A DNA stretch of 64,000 bases from Dermanyssus gallinae. Its lineage: Eukaryota > Arthropoda > Arachnida > Mesostigmata > Dermanyssidae. Below, piece by piece: positions 19,300 through 30,999 of this stretch (the first letter of the stretch is position 1; every line of letters begins with the position of its first letter). A model generated the notes under the pieces. The model was not told where the DNA came from. It saw only the letters and a program-made list of their open reading frames with translations, and did not search any database. The stretch covers positions 1-64,000 of the forward strand of contig QVRM01005638.1 in assembly GCA_003439945.1 (NCBI GenBank), written 5' to 3'. The translations under genes and the position numbers were made by a program.

Positions 19300-19702
19300 T
19301 GTGTTCAGTGGTTGTTGCACGGCCGGGTGTAGCGATGAGATGCAAGTTCCACCGTCGAGTAAACCTGAGGTGGTCCCTCGTGTGACCAGTCGTTCCTCGC
19401 TCTTGATTTCGTGAATAAAGGAGCTTCTTTTCTATTTATTAGTGGCATGTATCTATGAGCCGCGTGTCCGCGGCACGTAATCGCGTTTCTAACTCGTTTA
19501 TTTGAGGAAACTTAGCCATCTTATATTTTATTCGCTACTATTTTGCACTTTGATTAAGTATAACTTAGGTTTAATTATAGGTCGACAACATAAATAAGAC
19601 TAATACAATACACAATAAGTAGGCATTGTTAGCGGATTTGCATGCGTCTGCCTGTTTAATTATTGCGGTTTCTACTTAGTAAATGTGCTAAAGTGCACCG
19701 CT
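19300..19702. other. Upstream flank, no gene seen
   Basis: AT-rich from 19500. May hold the promoter of the candidate gene starting at 19299; no TATA box stands out. Confidence 0.4.
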
Positions 19703-20920
19703 GAAATGTCTTTGTGAGGAGTGCAATGTCAACCAACTTAAACATGTCATCACGTGCAAGATCCATTGCCTCCTTAAGTCCCTCACAATTCCAGAGAAGC
19801 ACTCGTAGAGGTATGTTTGCCACTACACTTGCACTTCTAGAACTAGTCAGTCACTTACGGGGGCTTGGACCGCCAGGCGCACTAAAACTCTCCTTAACCA
19901 TCCTCTCGCAGGAGACGTCTCCAACCCAGCGACAAAACAGGCTTCCCTTCGGCCAGAATTCATTTCTGCAACAGTTTGCGTAATCATCGTCACGCACCAC
20001 CACACAGAACACAGCATCACTACCATGTGTATGTAGCTTCCAAGCTGCTTTTACAGTTCTGCCCTTGCCAGTAAGCCACGCTTGCTGCCCGACCGTCGAT
20101 GTCTTCTGCGCCAATCGTGCCACTCTCAAGGAGCAGATCTTCGCAGGTCTAGCATAGACTTCTAATCCGCCTATATCATCTGTTGCACTACCGCGCTGCA
20201 CCCGATGCTTTGTTATGTTGTCTCGTTGCTTACGAACCACAACAAAACCATCGTCGTCTGCCTTCTCCTCCGGTCGTAGATCAGCTGGATCTGCTGTCGA
20301 CGTTGTTGTCACCGCAGCTGATGACGCCGCTGTACCACCACCCGGTGGTTCCATCTCAACAACAGTGCCGTTCAAGTTGCCACTGTCATTACTCTACTCT
20401 GCAGACGCCAAGCTTCTTTTGGCGCCTGCGCGGTTGTTTTTGCTGGTCTCTCCAGCCAGCTCTCTCGTCTTTGACTCGGTGACGTCACCTCCTTCTCTGC
20501 TGTCTGCTAGCCTGGCTTTCTTGCTTTTCCACGTTGTCCGCGTTCCGCCACATCTCTCCACGCTACTTTTGTCACTTAGCGTGGAGTTCAAACTCCCCGT
20601 AAGCGTAAGGGGTGCGGCAAACTGTTCCTGCGGGATTGCCTCGATTTTGGCAACCCGCTCCTGCAGTGCCGTGTGTACTAACCACAGTTTCACAAAGTTT
20701 AACTGTAGTTCACTCAATCGGCCGCACAACGTACCGTGACTTGGTTTCTGGGTGTCACAGGCTGCACACGGAGCCGAGTGCGCATCCTCGGGGAGCACGG
20801 GGTTTAGGCAACCCCCGTGAAACACTTTTGAGCAGCCTTGACTGCACACCACTAGTTGTTCACCCGTCTTTAACGGGTGCGAACACTTCGAACAACCGAA
20901 CATCACGACTGCTAGCAACA
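19703..20920 (-). pseudogene. Family A copy 2: ORF1 and the start of ORF2
   Basis: Minus-strand copy of the 5' third of family A. ORF1 starts at about 20900 with the same PHD finger, has a TTG-to-TAG stop near 20393, and ends in the same TGA CTG (19853). The spacer to ORF2 is the same length and in the same frame. Homology ends abruptly at 19703, 26 codons after the ORF2 first ATG, so the copy lacks its 3' end. The 5' end abuts (TA)n. Confidence 0.85.

Positions 20921-20926
<6 letters not shown>

Positions 20927-20993
<67 letters not shown>
20927..20993. repeat. (TA)n microsatellite
   Basis: About 33 TA units, at the 5' edge of family A copy 2. A shorter tract lies at 21017-21027. Confidence 0.95.
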
Positions 20994-20995
<2 letters not shown>

Positions 20996-21029
20996 AAGAA
21001 TAGGTGTAGTACAGGTATATATATATACA

Positions 21030-22135
21030 ATGTGTAGATATTTACTCGTTCTGATCGTGGTAAAGTTATCGGTCAACATTCCTAGGACGGGCGCCAGCAA
21101 GCAACGCCAACACATCTCTTACGACTTATGTCAAGGCGCAAATCATAGTTTGACCTACAACAACATTCGTTTGGTGTACGTGCAGTACACGAAAACAAAA
21201 GTTACATGAGCCGCAGAGTGAATGAGCTCATTTGCAACAAGAAGAGCATGGAAAGGGCGTCTAATGTTAAGAGCGAAGAGCACTGTAGATTCGTCGCCAT
21301 TGTCGCCTTGCTGTCCATCTGATTCCGTTATTTGGCCTCATTGTACTTAAGATAATCTAAATTATGCAAACAAGTGCGATTTTTGGCGCCGTCTCTCTCT
21401 GCACTATAGCACGCCCATTAGCAGTAGTAATCTCAGTGGCACCGTAATATAATAATCATATTTATTTCACTCATATTTAGTATGCATATAACATGGATAA
21501 TTATACAAATATACAGTCAGCTGTTTGCGGCATGTTATTCAAGAGAGCCAGTGCAGTGATCTCTTCGCCAGGGCCGGGCAGGCAGACGCATGAAACTTCG
21601 TACACGCCTGAGAGCACAGTCGACAGGTGCACTCCGTGTACACATCGTGGAAGCTCGTATTCGAACAGACCAGGTGATGATACCCATGAACTATGTATCT
21701 GATGTAGACATGGCGATTGTCACATGCAAGACCAGACCAGAGATGAGAGGCACTGAAAATATCCAAGTCGTCAACCTCTCGTCGGGCTTGTTCAACTTTA
21801 TTTTCCCATTTTGAGATGAAGCTCTTAAATAGTACTGTACTGTCTTCAACTTGAATCGAATTATCCCAACAACCGGTGCATAGCCAGACATTAGGTACAC
21901 AAATCGGCTTCTTGCCTGCATTGACAGGCAAAGTATTCGCTTCATGTACATTGTGAAACACCTCTTAAGCAAACCAAAGTTTGCCCGAATGAGGTGTTCC
22001 CATACTCTGTCAAGACCATACATCAGCGTTGGAACAATCTTGAGGTAGAAAATTGCCGCTGCCGTCGGGACGGACAGTCGCCGGGCGTCGCCTACCTCTC
22101 CATAAAAAGAGATTAGGGTTGTGCGCTGTCTCGAC
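21030..22135 (-). pseudogene. Family B non-LTR element, ORF2 3' part and 3' flank
   Basis: 22135-21540 reads, with frameshifts, ISFYGEVGDARRLSV, LKIVPTLMYGLDRVWEH, then WENKVEQARREVDDLDIF, HLWSGLACDN and a CTCRLCSQACTKFHASACP finger. All blocks align with family A 13540-14100. 21030-21470 is a 3' flank shared with 1-185 and 43.9-44.4 kb, ending at a TA tract. A frame change lies near 21815. Confidence 0.75.
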
Positions 22136-22139
22136 AATG

Positions 22140-23352
22140 TGAGCAGTGAAGGTCGTTGTTCTGTTGTTATCCATCGGTGGTTAACCCCTGTAACGCAGTA
22201 TTTTCAGTATCTGCTACGGGAATCGTCGTCTTCGCGGTGTCTGCTAACACTCAGTTACCGACCGCCACACCAACCACCCACCCACGGCCAGACGCTTCTG
22301 CTCGACGTCGTTTTCACATTCTACGTCGCCTTATTACAATTTCTCCGCATCTCCGTGCACCCCAGTGCCCAAACGGAATTAATAGTTTAAGTTAGTGACT
22401 TTTTCGTGTCGTCGCCTTCTTACAATCGTCATTGTCGTTGTGCCGCCGCCACCAGCCACTGCCACAACACTACCACCACAACTACAGCAACCAGCCTCAA
22501 CCATTATGTCTAATGCCGCGAACATGACACTGCTTAGGAAGCAGAGGAGTAGCGAAAGGACTCAGATTACCCAGGCCAGCGCCCGATCTGTGACGTTAGA
22601 TGCTACGCCAGTCGAGGCCCGTGACAATCACGTCATCTTAGTTCTGTTGAACAACGTAAACGTGCGACTGGCTAAACTCGAAGCACTCGACGAACGTATA
22701 TCGAACCATCCCGACATGGCCGAGTGCGATATGGATGAGGAGATTTCTGCTTGCAGCCGGTATGAAAATACCGCGCTCGAATGTATCGAAACGTTAAAGG
22801 GTCTGCTACTGTCCACATCTGCTGCTTCAAGCTCGGGATCAGACAACTACGTTTCTGCACCGTCATCGCCCGCGGCGCCTACAGCACAACCTGTCGTCTC
22901 ATCATGCTCTACGGTGCCGCTTCAAGACATTTCAACAGACCCATTCTCGGGGAATCGCCTCGAATATCGTTCGTTCATCGCTTTGTTTAAGAATTGGATT
23001 GCTCGTCGTAAAACGGCCACAGACACAGACAAGCTTATCGCTCTTCTTAAGCATCTTCAGGGTAAACCGAAAACGCTTGTGATGTCTCTCGGCGTTCATG
23101 ATGCAGCGTATGATGTCGCCTTGCGGCTGCTTGACGACAATTACGAATTGGTCGACATCGAGCGGCAGCAAGTGGTTCAAAGTTTATTTCAGTTGCCGAA
23201 GGTAACATCGATGGATAACGTAACCGGTCTGCGGGTGATGATAAATCGATGATCGAGTGCGAGCCAGTGTCAAGACGCTCGAGGCTTTGGCCATCCCGCT
23301 AGAAACCTTTTCGATCGCCTTTGCACCAGTGCTGCGAGCCGCGATTCCGTCC
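22140..23352 (+). pseudogene. BEL/Pao gag (second BEL family, 3' truncated)
   Basis: Leader from 22140; gag starts at ATG 22506 (MSNAANMTLL). The ORF to 23252 includes a Ser/Ala/Pro linker, then the DUF1759-type core: LEYRSFIALFKNWI, KLIALLKHLQGKPKTLV, YDVALRLLDDNY. After a shift at about 23250 the frame at 23257 continues as SVKTLEALAIPLETFSIAFAP...LRAAIP, collinear with the BEL-1 gag end. Protease, RT and integrase are absent; sequence switches to repeat G at about 23400. No LTR found. Confidence 0.75.
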
Positions 23353-23399
23353 ACGTTGTTGTATCCATACTCCGAAATAATGCGACTGGCAGCAATCAA

Positions 23400-23535
23400 T
23401 GAGAAGCAAGTAATCAGCTACAGTGGTCCAATCCCGCCTTGGTGCGACCTATCGGACTTCCTTGAGCGGTGACCGTCAAATGATTAAGCCACGCGACTCT
23501 TTCTCACTCTGATCGGTCTTCACTTGAGGGCGCAC
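23400..23535 (+). repeat. Repeat G, copy 1
   Basis: Matches 53620-53750 and its array copies, and 26140-26270 in reverse. Confidence 0.7.
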
Positions 23536-23539
23536 TATC

Positions 23540-24336
<797 letters not shown>

Positions 24337-24339
24337 ATT

Positions 24340-25200
24340 AGAGGCACAGATTCGAAATGGGCTATTGTCGCCATTATGTATGCGGATAACATAGTAGTGG
24401 CTTATCGGGACCGTGGTGACATTCGTCGAACGTCGGCGACGTAGAAAGCTACCTTGACCGTAAGGGCCTGCAAAAAATTCGCGGAAGACAAAGGCTATTA
24501 AAGTTTGTCAAGTCCTTCCCGTATATGGGACTGAGACTACATTATCCGGGAACCACCTTCATCCAGCACATTTACGACAGGTGTCGATCGGCTATTGTCT
24601 CTATTCACATAGAAGTGAGGGACCCTTGCCGACTGTCTCTGAGTGCGGCAGTGCGCCTGTTTGAGTTTAAGATTGTGCCAATGTTGAGCTACAGCGTTGA
24701 CATGGTGTGGTGCCATCTTTCAACGGCAAGTTTTGCGCAGCTAAAGAAATGTTTCACAATAGAATTGAAGCGTGTTCTTTGCTTGCCGCGGATGGCAAGA
24801 AATTGTTTCATGTACCTGCTAGCAAGTTGCGGACCGGCAGTGAAGACAATCAGAGTCAGACTTAGGCCAGCTTTTACAGGACCAATTCAGCAATATTTGT
24901 TGGAGTGGCAGAGAAAGTGACCTAAGCCTTGGCAGAGGTAGCGCAGTTAGATGTGTACCCCGCCAGGGAGCTTTAAGACGGAATGGCATGCACTGGCCGG
25001 CACGTGTACAAGGTACATTGTGCAGGGCTATCATCACTTGGTATGTTTGATTCAATGATTTCACCATGTTGGCGATCAATGTTGTTGCCGGTTCTGCTCG
25101 CAGATATGCGCTAAATACCACGCAGCAAGCTGCCAGACGCATCGGCAGTCTGCACTTTTTCGCTCGGTGGGACGGTCGCTGAAGTTTTTAAATGATATAT
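24340..25200 (+). pseudogene. Family A2 RT end and C-terminus
   Basis: 24370-24420 is a mutated YADD core (MYADNIVVAYRD). The frame 24525-24920 reads GLRLHYPGTTFIQHIYDRC, FKIVPMLSYSVDMVWCHL, ELKRVLCLPRMARNCFMYLL and FTGPIQQYLLEWQRK, aligned with family A 13470-13860. A stop follows, and the remainder (CRFCSQICAKYHAASC finger about 25095) is in other frames. A2 is a sister family of A that also occurs in repeat U. Confidence 0.75.
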
Positions 25201-25279
25201 AATGACGACTATATTCTAACTATGTATCATCTTAAAATGCAAAGTTATGCAAAATAAACAATGTGTGTAATAGTATTAT

Positions 25280-26055
25280 TGTTCGACAACAGGTATTATA
25301 CGTTGGAACTTGACATTCCTTCGACAGCAACCGCAACAAAATTTGCGCTATGATATAATTGTTTATTTATTTTTTAACTATCTGACAACCACTTATAGAC
25401 GCTCGTAATGGGCTAAGTTGCCTGTGCCACGATATCGTCTAAATGCATCTATCGTCATTGCGTTCTTGTACTAGATTTTATATGGGCTTCCTCCAGCAGA
25501 GGTATGTAGCAGCATGTCAATGACAAACACGTCCAACAAATACAATTAGCAAAGCCGGGGCTCGAACTTGCGATTGTTTTTGCTAGCCAGGTTGCCACGG
25601 CAACGCCTCGTTTCGAACGGTGCATTAGCCGCCTAAGCCACCGCCGTTACAATCCTTCCTTATATAAAGTAACTTGATGATGAATAAATAGCCCACGTTG
25701 TTTCAGTTGCTTTCTACTGACGATTTAAGATGGGTGCAATTCCAGAATAACGTTGTAAACAATATATCTTTATAACAATTTGTTTCGTAAGATTGGCTAA
25801 TTGTTTCATAATAAGATGACATGTGACTATGAGTAATCAAGTTTCCAAAATGCATATATTAAGAAAATTAGCCATATTTTGTTCGGTACAATTTGACAGT
25901 TAGATTTACCATATTTGTTAATATCCTACACATGTATATCCGTTTATTTTTTTTATTATAATACAATAAACAAATAGTAGCTATTGTCGGTCGAGTAGAT
26001 GCGCGGAAGGGCATAGCTAGAACCGAGCCTGTAGAAAGTTATAATGGTACACCAG
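25280..26055. other. Mostly unassigned AT-rich spacer
   Basis: No open frame of note apart from the SINE-like segment listed separately. Confidence 0.5.
25550..25665 (-). repeat. tRNA-derived SINE-like head
   Basis: On the minus strand, TGGCTTAGGCGG at 25640-25629 fits the pol III A box (TRGCNNAGYNGG, one mismatch) and GTTCGAGCC at 25567-25559 fits the B box. Spacing of 73 bases is longer than in most tRNA genes, and the T-stem does not pair, so a functional tRNA is unlikely. Confidence 0.4.
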
Positions 26056-26059
26056 ACAG

Positions 26060-26290
26060 TGCCGCAATGGTAATGTTTGTGGCCAGTCAAATTCATAAAA
26101 TCAGTTAACTGTCTCGGAGCAAAACTAACTAGATAAGATAGAGCGCTCTCGAGTCAAAACTAAGAGCGAGAGAGGGCCGCATGACTCAATCACTTGGCGG
26201 TCTCCGCTCAAGGAGCCCGGTAGGTCGCACCTAGGTGGCATTGGACCGCTGTAGCTGATTACTCTCTCTCTACTAATTCAACATACGATG
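26060..26290 (-). repeat. Repeat G, inverted copy
   Basis: Reverse complement of 53560-53790. Confidence 0.75.
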
Positions 26291-26294
26291 ATAG

Positions 26295-27025
26295 GAAGAC
26301 AGAACTGCCTCATACAGGAAGTAGTGGAAGGATTGGAGTGGCTCCTTGACGCCTTCACATTATTCCATAACTTCTATACAACCGCAAAATGCCTACTCGA
26401 CTCCGCCAGATTTCGAGGAATGGTCAGATTTTTTTTTTTTTAGATTTCCCGTAAGGCGATTGCCCGTGTACGGATTTTTCATGTTCATTCATACGAGATT
26501 TTACTAGTCAACGTGGCGGCTAGGGCAAAGCGTATTTTAATAATGGATTAGCCGGGTTTGGCAGGCCGACCTTTGCGAGCTGTGGTCAATGGATCAGCGG
26601 TGCTTTTGTGCGAGGTTTGGGACTTCCGCACGCTTCGTAAGCACCACCTAAAGCGACATATGCTTACGCACACCGGTCAAAAGTCTTTTAAATGTCCGTA
26701 TTGTGACTTCAGAAGTGCTTGCGCAGACTTTCTTAAGCAGCACGTCGTGCGCTACGCTAAAGAGAATCCCCTCATATGTGATCAATGCGGCGAGGTGACT
26801 CAGAACGATGCTGATCTCCAAGAGCATAAGAGAAGCCAGTACAACATCAACGTTCGATTTGTAGTAAGATTCTACCAAGCCACAAAACACTGCGCCGTCA
26901 TGAGCGCACTCACCAGTCATATAGATGCGAGTTCTGTGCGTTTTCTTCACTATACGAGTCAAAAGTAAAACGTCATGAACGCTCAATCCACAGCCGAACC
27001 GACGCAGGCCTGGTTATCCAAACTT
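26295..27025 (+). pseudogene. C2H2 zinc-finger gene, copy Z1 (broken)
   Basis: Aligns with Z3. An insertion with a T13 run (about 26428-26518) interrupts the N-terminal part. From 26558 the frame covers finger 1 (CEVWDFRTLRKHHLKRHMLTH, second Cys changed to Trp), finger 2 (CPYCDFRSACADFLKQHVVRY, last His changed) and finger 3, then a one-base loss near 26848 shifts the frame before fingers 4 and 5. Clearly a pseudogene. Confidence 0.8.
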
Positions 27026-27029
27026 GATT

Positions 27030-27811
27030 GACTTGGGCAGCAAAAAGCTAGTAGAAGACAGTTGTAACATTGCCAAGTACGCTTTGTGTACATTCCGTAT
27101 GTGTAAATAAATTATGTTGTAAAAATAACTATGCTTAATGTTTTACTGCTATTAAGCACACCTAAAAAAATGTACGGCTTAAAACATCTTAAAATAAGTC
27201 GCCCGTCCTAATGCTATTTGCGAGGTACGCTAAAATCCAGCTTCCTGTCTGTTATTGAATCATTACACAAGATGAACGGTAGTAGAATAATAGAACAAAT
27301 ATACATATGTATGTCTATGTAGAAATGCGCTTGTGCGTGCGTATGTATTAACACGTTATTGCCCTTTTGGGGATCTTAAATTACAACAATTACAAAATAT
27401 ATTACAACAAGCAGGCCAACTGTTTAGTATATTTAGATTTCTAAATGCTTGTAATCCTGTAATCATTTCATGTAAAATTACGTTCTAGAGTTTGTTTTTG
27501 CTTCATCAGTTTACCTCTCTAGCAATAGTTACTTGTGTCTGTGTAGGCTTGTAAACAGTTTGTTATATTTTGTATGATGACGTGTACCAGTCTATAGAGG
27601 GGGGGGGGGGGTGGTACTACGTACACAGATAAGATGAGAGTGCTTTATTTCCACAATACATCTTCTAAACATTTGCTTTAACCACTAGTTAGTGCGTGTA
27701 AAGACTACCGCAATCTACTTATATTTCCTTTTTGTTGCACATTTTATCGCGTGCCCGCTGTATGAAATATATCCTACGCAATAATCCATAAAACGCAAAT
27801 GTAATATCCGT

Positions 27812-27814
<3 letters not shown>
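27030..27814 (+). repeat. Z-block 3' flank with one 84-bp unit and a poly-G tract
   Basis: Shared with the flanks of Z2-Z4. One copy of the aataaa-bearing 84-bp unit at 27055-27120. A G12 tract lies at about 27599-27610. Confidence 0.7.

Positions 27815-27843
<29 letters not shown>
27815..27843. repeat. (TA)n microsatellite
   Basis: Followed by about 60 bases of the family B 3' flank (tctggtcgtggtaaa). Confidence 0.9.
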
Positions 27844-27847
<4 letters not shown>

Positions 27848-27929
27848 CCGCGAAGATACATAATTGTTCTGGTCGTGGTAAATTTATCAGTCAATATTTT
27901 GCTATCGTCCCTAACGACTTAGGAGAATG

Positions 27930-28350
27930 ACGAGGAGATGAAGTACAGATAAAACGTCGTTTGATCTAGTGAAAAATGTCAATGAACACGCCTTACGGCG
28001 TTCTTATGTACTTAACCTGTAGGGTTACAGATAATGCCGTAAGAGGCAGACTACAAAGACCAAGAGTGCTCTGTGATCATATTAATACAAATAAACTGAC
28101 TGTAAGCTCAAAATAGCCTATCGACATAAAGTACTTTTTATTCTTACTATATGCTTTCTTTGACCACGTTTACAGCTTTGATGAGCACATTTTCTCTATG
28201 ACGTTTCCAACTGTGGAGAATGCCTTACTTCCGGAGTAGTTTGTATTTAGAAAGGGTCGGGGTTCACAGGACTCAAGTCCTCTCTTCTAATAAAAAGTTT
28301 AGCTGGTGTTGGATTTGCCTGGGGGCCTTCAAAAGCATTTAAGAAGCTAC
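27930..28350 (+). pseudogene. Family A2 RT fragment
   Basis: Same blocks as 4470-4020 on the other strand: VENALLPE*FVFRKGRG, decayed. It precedes the longer inverted U copy and duplicates part of it. Confidence 0.55.
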
Positions 28351-29970
28351 TAGGCTTGATAAGCTTAGAGTGAGATTTATTATAAACAAGCAACGAGTCT
28401 GTATGCCCCGCACATAGAGCTTTGTATGCTCAGGTTGTTGAATTGATAAAGAACCTGGAGATCAAGTGATGCCGGGAGTAGCGCTAGAATTTAATGTGAT
28501 TTAAATATTTTGTAGCAGTCCAAAGGTGTTAGCGGTGAACCTTATTCTGGCTGACCATAAAATGCGATAAATATTGCACCCGTCTCAATATCAGAATTGG
28601 AGAAATCTTAGATTAAGACAACGCACTAACGTATTTGCGAGAGCCCCGAGAGAGAACCAACGAACTGATTAAATATGTCAGATTCGGATTATCCAATCAA
28701 TTAGGAGATACTACTTTGGACGAGCGAAATTTGATTCTGAGCGTTGGGCATATACTCCTCCTGTGCTAACACTGGACCTCATTTTTGGCCTGGGAAGTTT
28801 GGAAATGCTGTCACTATCGGTACTGGCATCCAACAGCACCTAGTGTCGAAATTTCAGGCACTAAAAACCTTAATCCTCCCCCACAGGGTTCAACCTGCTG
28901 CCAGAGGACTCCACTCGACCAGCTGACTCTCTCCTGGGAGCTCCGGAGCAGTCCAGTTGAGCGAGCAACTGGAATAGAAAGAAATGATCAGGACAATTGA
29001 AAGCAGCAACTACGTCAGGAAAGACTTCGAGACAAAACTCATGCGCCTTGACCGAGTCGGCCAACTATTGCGATAAATGGTCTAACGCGAGGTCAGTCGA
29101 TCAACTTCTGCAAAAGCCGAACTGGTTAGGCTGAAGGAAATTGATCGACACCACATGTCGATTTTACCTTACCATTGAGAGTTCCTCAGTGACACATAAT
29201 CAAAAACCAAGGTTGACCTAAATTTTGGCTGCGCGGTCTCGTCCACTACTTTCCAATAATAAGGGAACGACCACCATATCCTTTACCCGTAAAGTCAGAA
29301 AAAAAAAAGAAAAAAAAAAAAGACTCAAAATAATAATTCATAATTGTAGTTAGGGGTCCTGCAATCGATCGAGCTGCTAATCTAACAATTTTTATAAGCA
29401 TACTCACGACACCTCGACTCAAAGCTCCTCCACAATAACCTTATGGAGTTAAATCAGAGAGGCGGCAGTACCCCCAAACGGATGTAACTTAAAGCTAACT
29501 AAGCTTATGCCAAAAGCTCTGTCTCATAGGCTGCCAGGAGAGCAATACTATGGCTTATGCAGTTGAGCACTGTTTCAGCATCTTCCGCTTGTTAAACTGG
29601 GGCTTCGAGCTCCGATACAAGTGCCCCCAATCAATGCTCCATCCTGTGCCTGGTCACCTGCTGTTACGCGCCTCCGATAGATGCATAAACACAGGCGAAA
29701 ACGAATCAGGAAGGCGGTCTCGGGCGTTGTTTATCCCCTATCCGATTAGGTCAGCTACCTACTCACAGCAGCAATTCTCCGCGTGACCTCTTCAGGCAAT
29801 CCCCGCCAATCGTGTTCCTGTTGTCTGAACATGACAAAGTTCGTCAGCCCGATGAGTGGCGGAGCAAGAGAGGGCTGGTGAGGACACAAGAGTTTTTGAG
29901 TAGTTAATTGGGCAAGGGCAGGACCAGCTTGCCGACTCAATCAACCCCTCTCTCATCGCCTTTCAGTTGG

Positions 29971-29979
29971 TATATAAAG
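29971..29979 (+). promoter_or_regulatory. TATA box of the repeat-U ORF
   Basis: TATATAAAG, 62 bases before the MARTAAQ ATG. An upstream ATG at 29991 is in frame but would lie at or before the expected transcription start. Confidence 0.5.
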
Positions 29980-30032
29980 TATTCGCTACCATGAGCAAAT
30001 TACTTTTGAGCGATCCTCATACTACATCTAAA

Positions 30033-30446
30033 ATGGCTCGAACGGCTGCACAGAGGCGAGCACGCATTATGCCGCGGCGCTACCTAGAACGCGAGATGAT
30101 ACGCAGAGAACAAGAAGCAACTTCGGAGTCCATCACAACACGACCACCAGGGTCTTCACCAGAGATTCAAGTCGTCCCGACTCGGGAACAACAAGTACCT
30201 TCCAAGTCTTCACCAAAGCTTCAAATCGTCCCAACTTCGGAACAACATGTAGCTTCAGATGCTTCGCCAGAGCTTCAAGTCGTGCCGTCCTGGGAACAAC
30301 AGGAAACTACGGAGGCCACCACGTCAATGGTGTCTGGAACGAAGCTTCAAATCGTCCCGACTTGGAAGCGTCGACCAGGTTTGGGCTCAATCTGTAAAAA
30401 ATGCCATAGGAGGAAGCGGCACGGACAACGGAATACAAGAGGATGA
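30033..30446 (+). CDS. Repeat-U basic protein (137 aa), unknown function
   Basis: Open copy of the ORF at 4541-4954, on the opposite strand. Same layout: MARTAAQRRARIM start, REQEATSES linker, four (E/K)xQxVP repeats and a CKKCHRRKRHGQR tail. It differs from the 4.5-kb copy at about ten residues with no stop or frameshift. Confidence 0.5.
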   Translation: MARTAAQRRARIMPRRYLEREMIRREQEATSESITTRPPGSSPEIQVVPTREQQVPSKSSPKLQIVPTSEQHVASDASPELQVVPSWEQQETTEATTSMVSGTKLQIVPTWKRRPGLGSICKKCHRRKRHGQRNTRG

Positions 30447-30999
30447 AATATAGATAAAACGTCGTTTGATCTAGTGAATTATTGTCAATGAACACGCCTT
30501 ACGGCGTTCTTCTATATTTAACCTGTAGAGTCACAGATAATGCCGTAAGAGGCAGACTACAAAGACCAAAAGTGCTCTGTGATTATAATAATACAAATAA
30601 ACTGACTGTAAGCTCAAAATAGCCTATCGACATGAAGTACATTTTTATTCTTACTATATGCGTAGACATTTTTGGATCACTTTCACAGCTTTGATGAGCA
30701 CATTTTTCTATAATGTTTCCAACTGTGGAGAACGCCTTACTTTCGGAGCAGTTTGTATTTAGAAATAGTCGGGGTACACCAGACTCAATTCCTATCCTCT
30801 AGTCAAAAGTTCAGCGGGTGTTGGGTGTGTCTAGAGTAACATGTACGCCGCTTTTATTGATTGTGTCAAGACCTTCGATAAAGCTTCCCGACACTTACTA
30901 GTCAATTCATTTGACGTGTTAGGATAAGTGGTTCTTTCTTACGAGTGCTCTTCAGCATCTTTGCTGGAGACCGCCTTGAAAGAAACACAAGGGTTACCT

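Larger units (their letters stand above)
28395..30990 (-). repeat. Composite repeat U, inverted copy
   Basis: Collinear in reverse with 52800 to 49407 of the array. It includes the E RT (about 29340-28900), the TATA box and the basic ORF. The E endonuclease segment (51170-51440 equivalent) is deleted near 29400. It ends at the R1 3' junction. Confidence 0.8.

Noticed and set aside
22140..22500. LTR of the second BEL element
   Set aside because: No second direct copy in an LTR arrangement and no primer site seen; described as a leader only.
25550..25665. Functional tRNA gene
   Set aside because: The T-stem does not pair and box spacing is too long; listed only as SINE-like.
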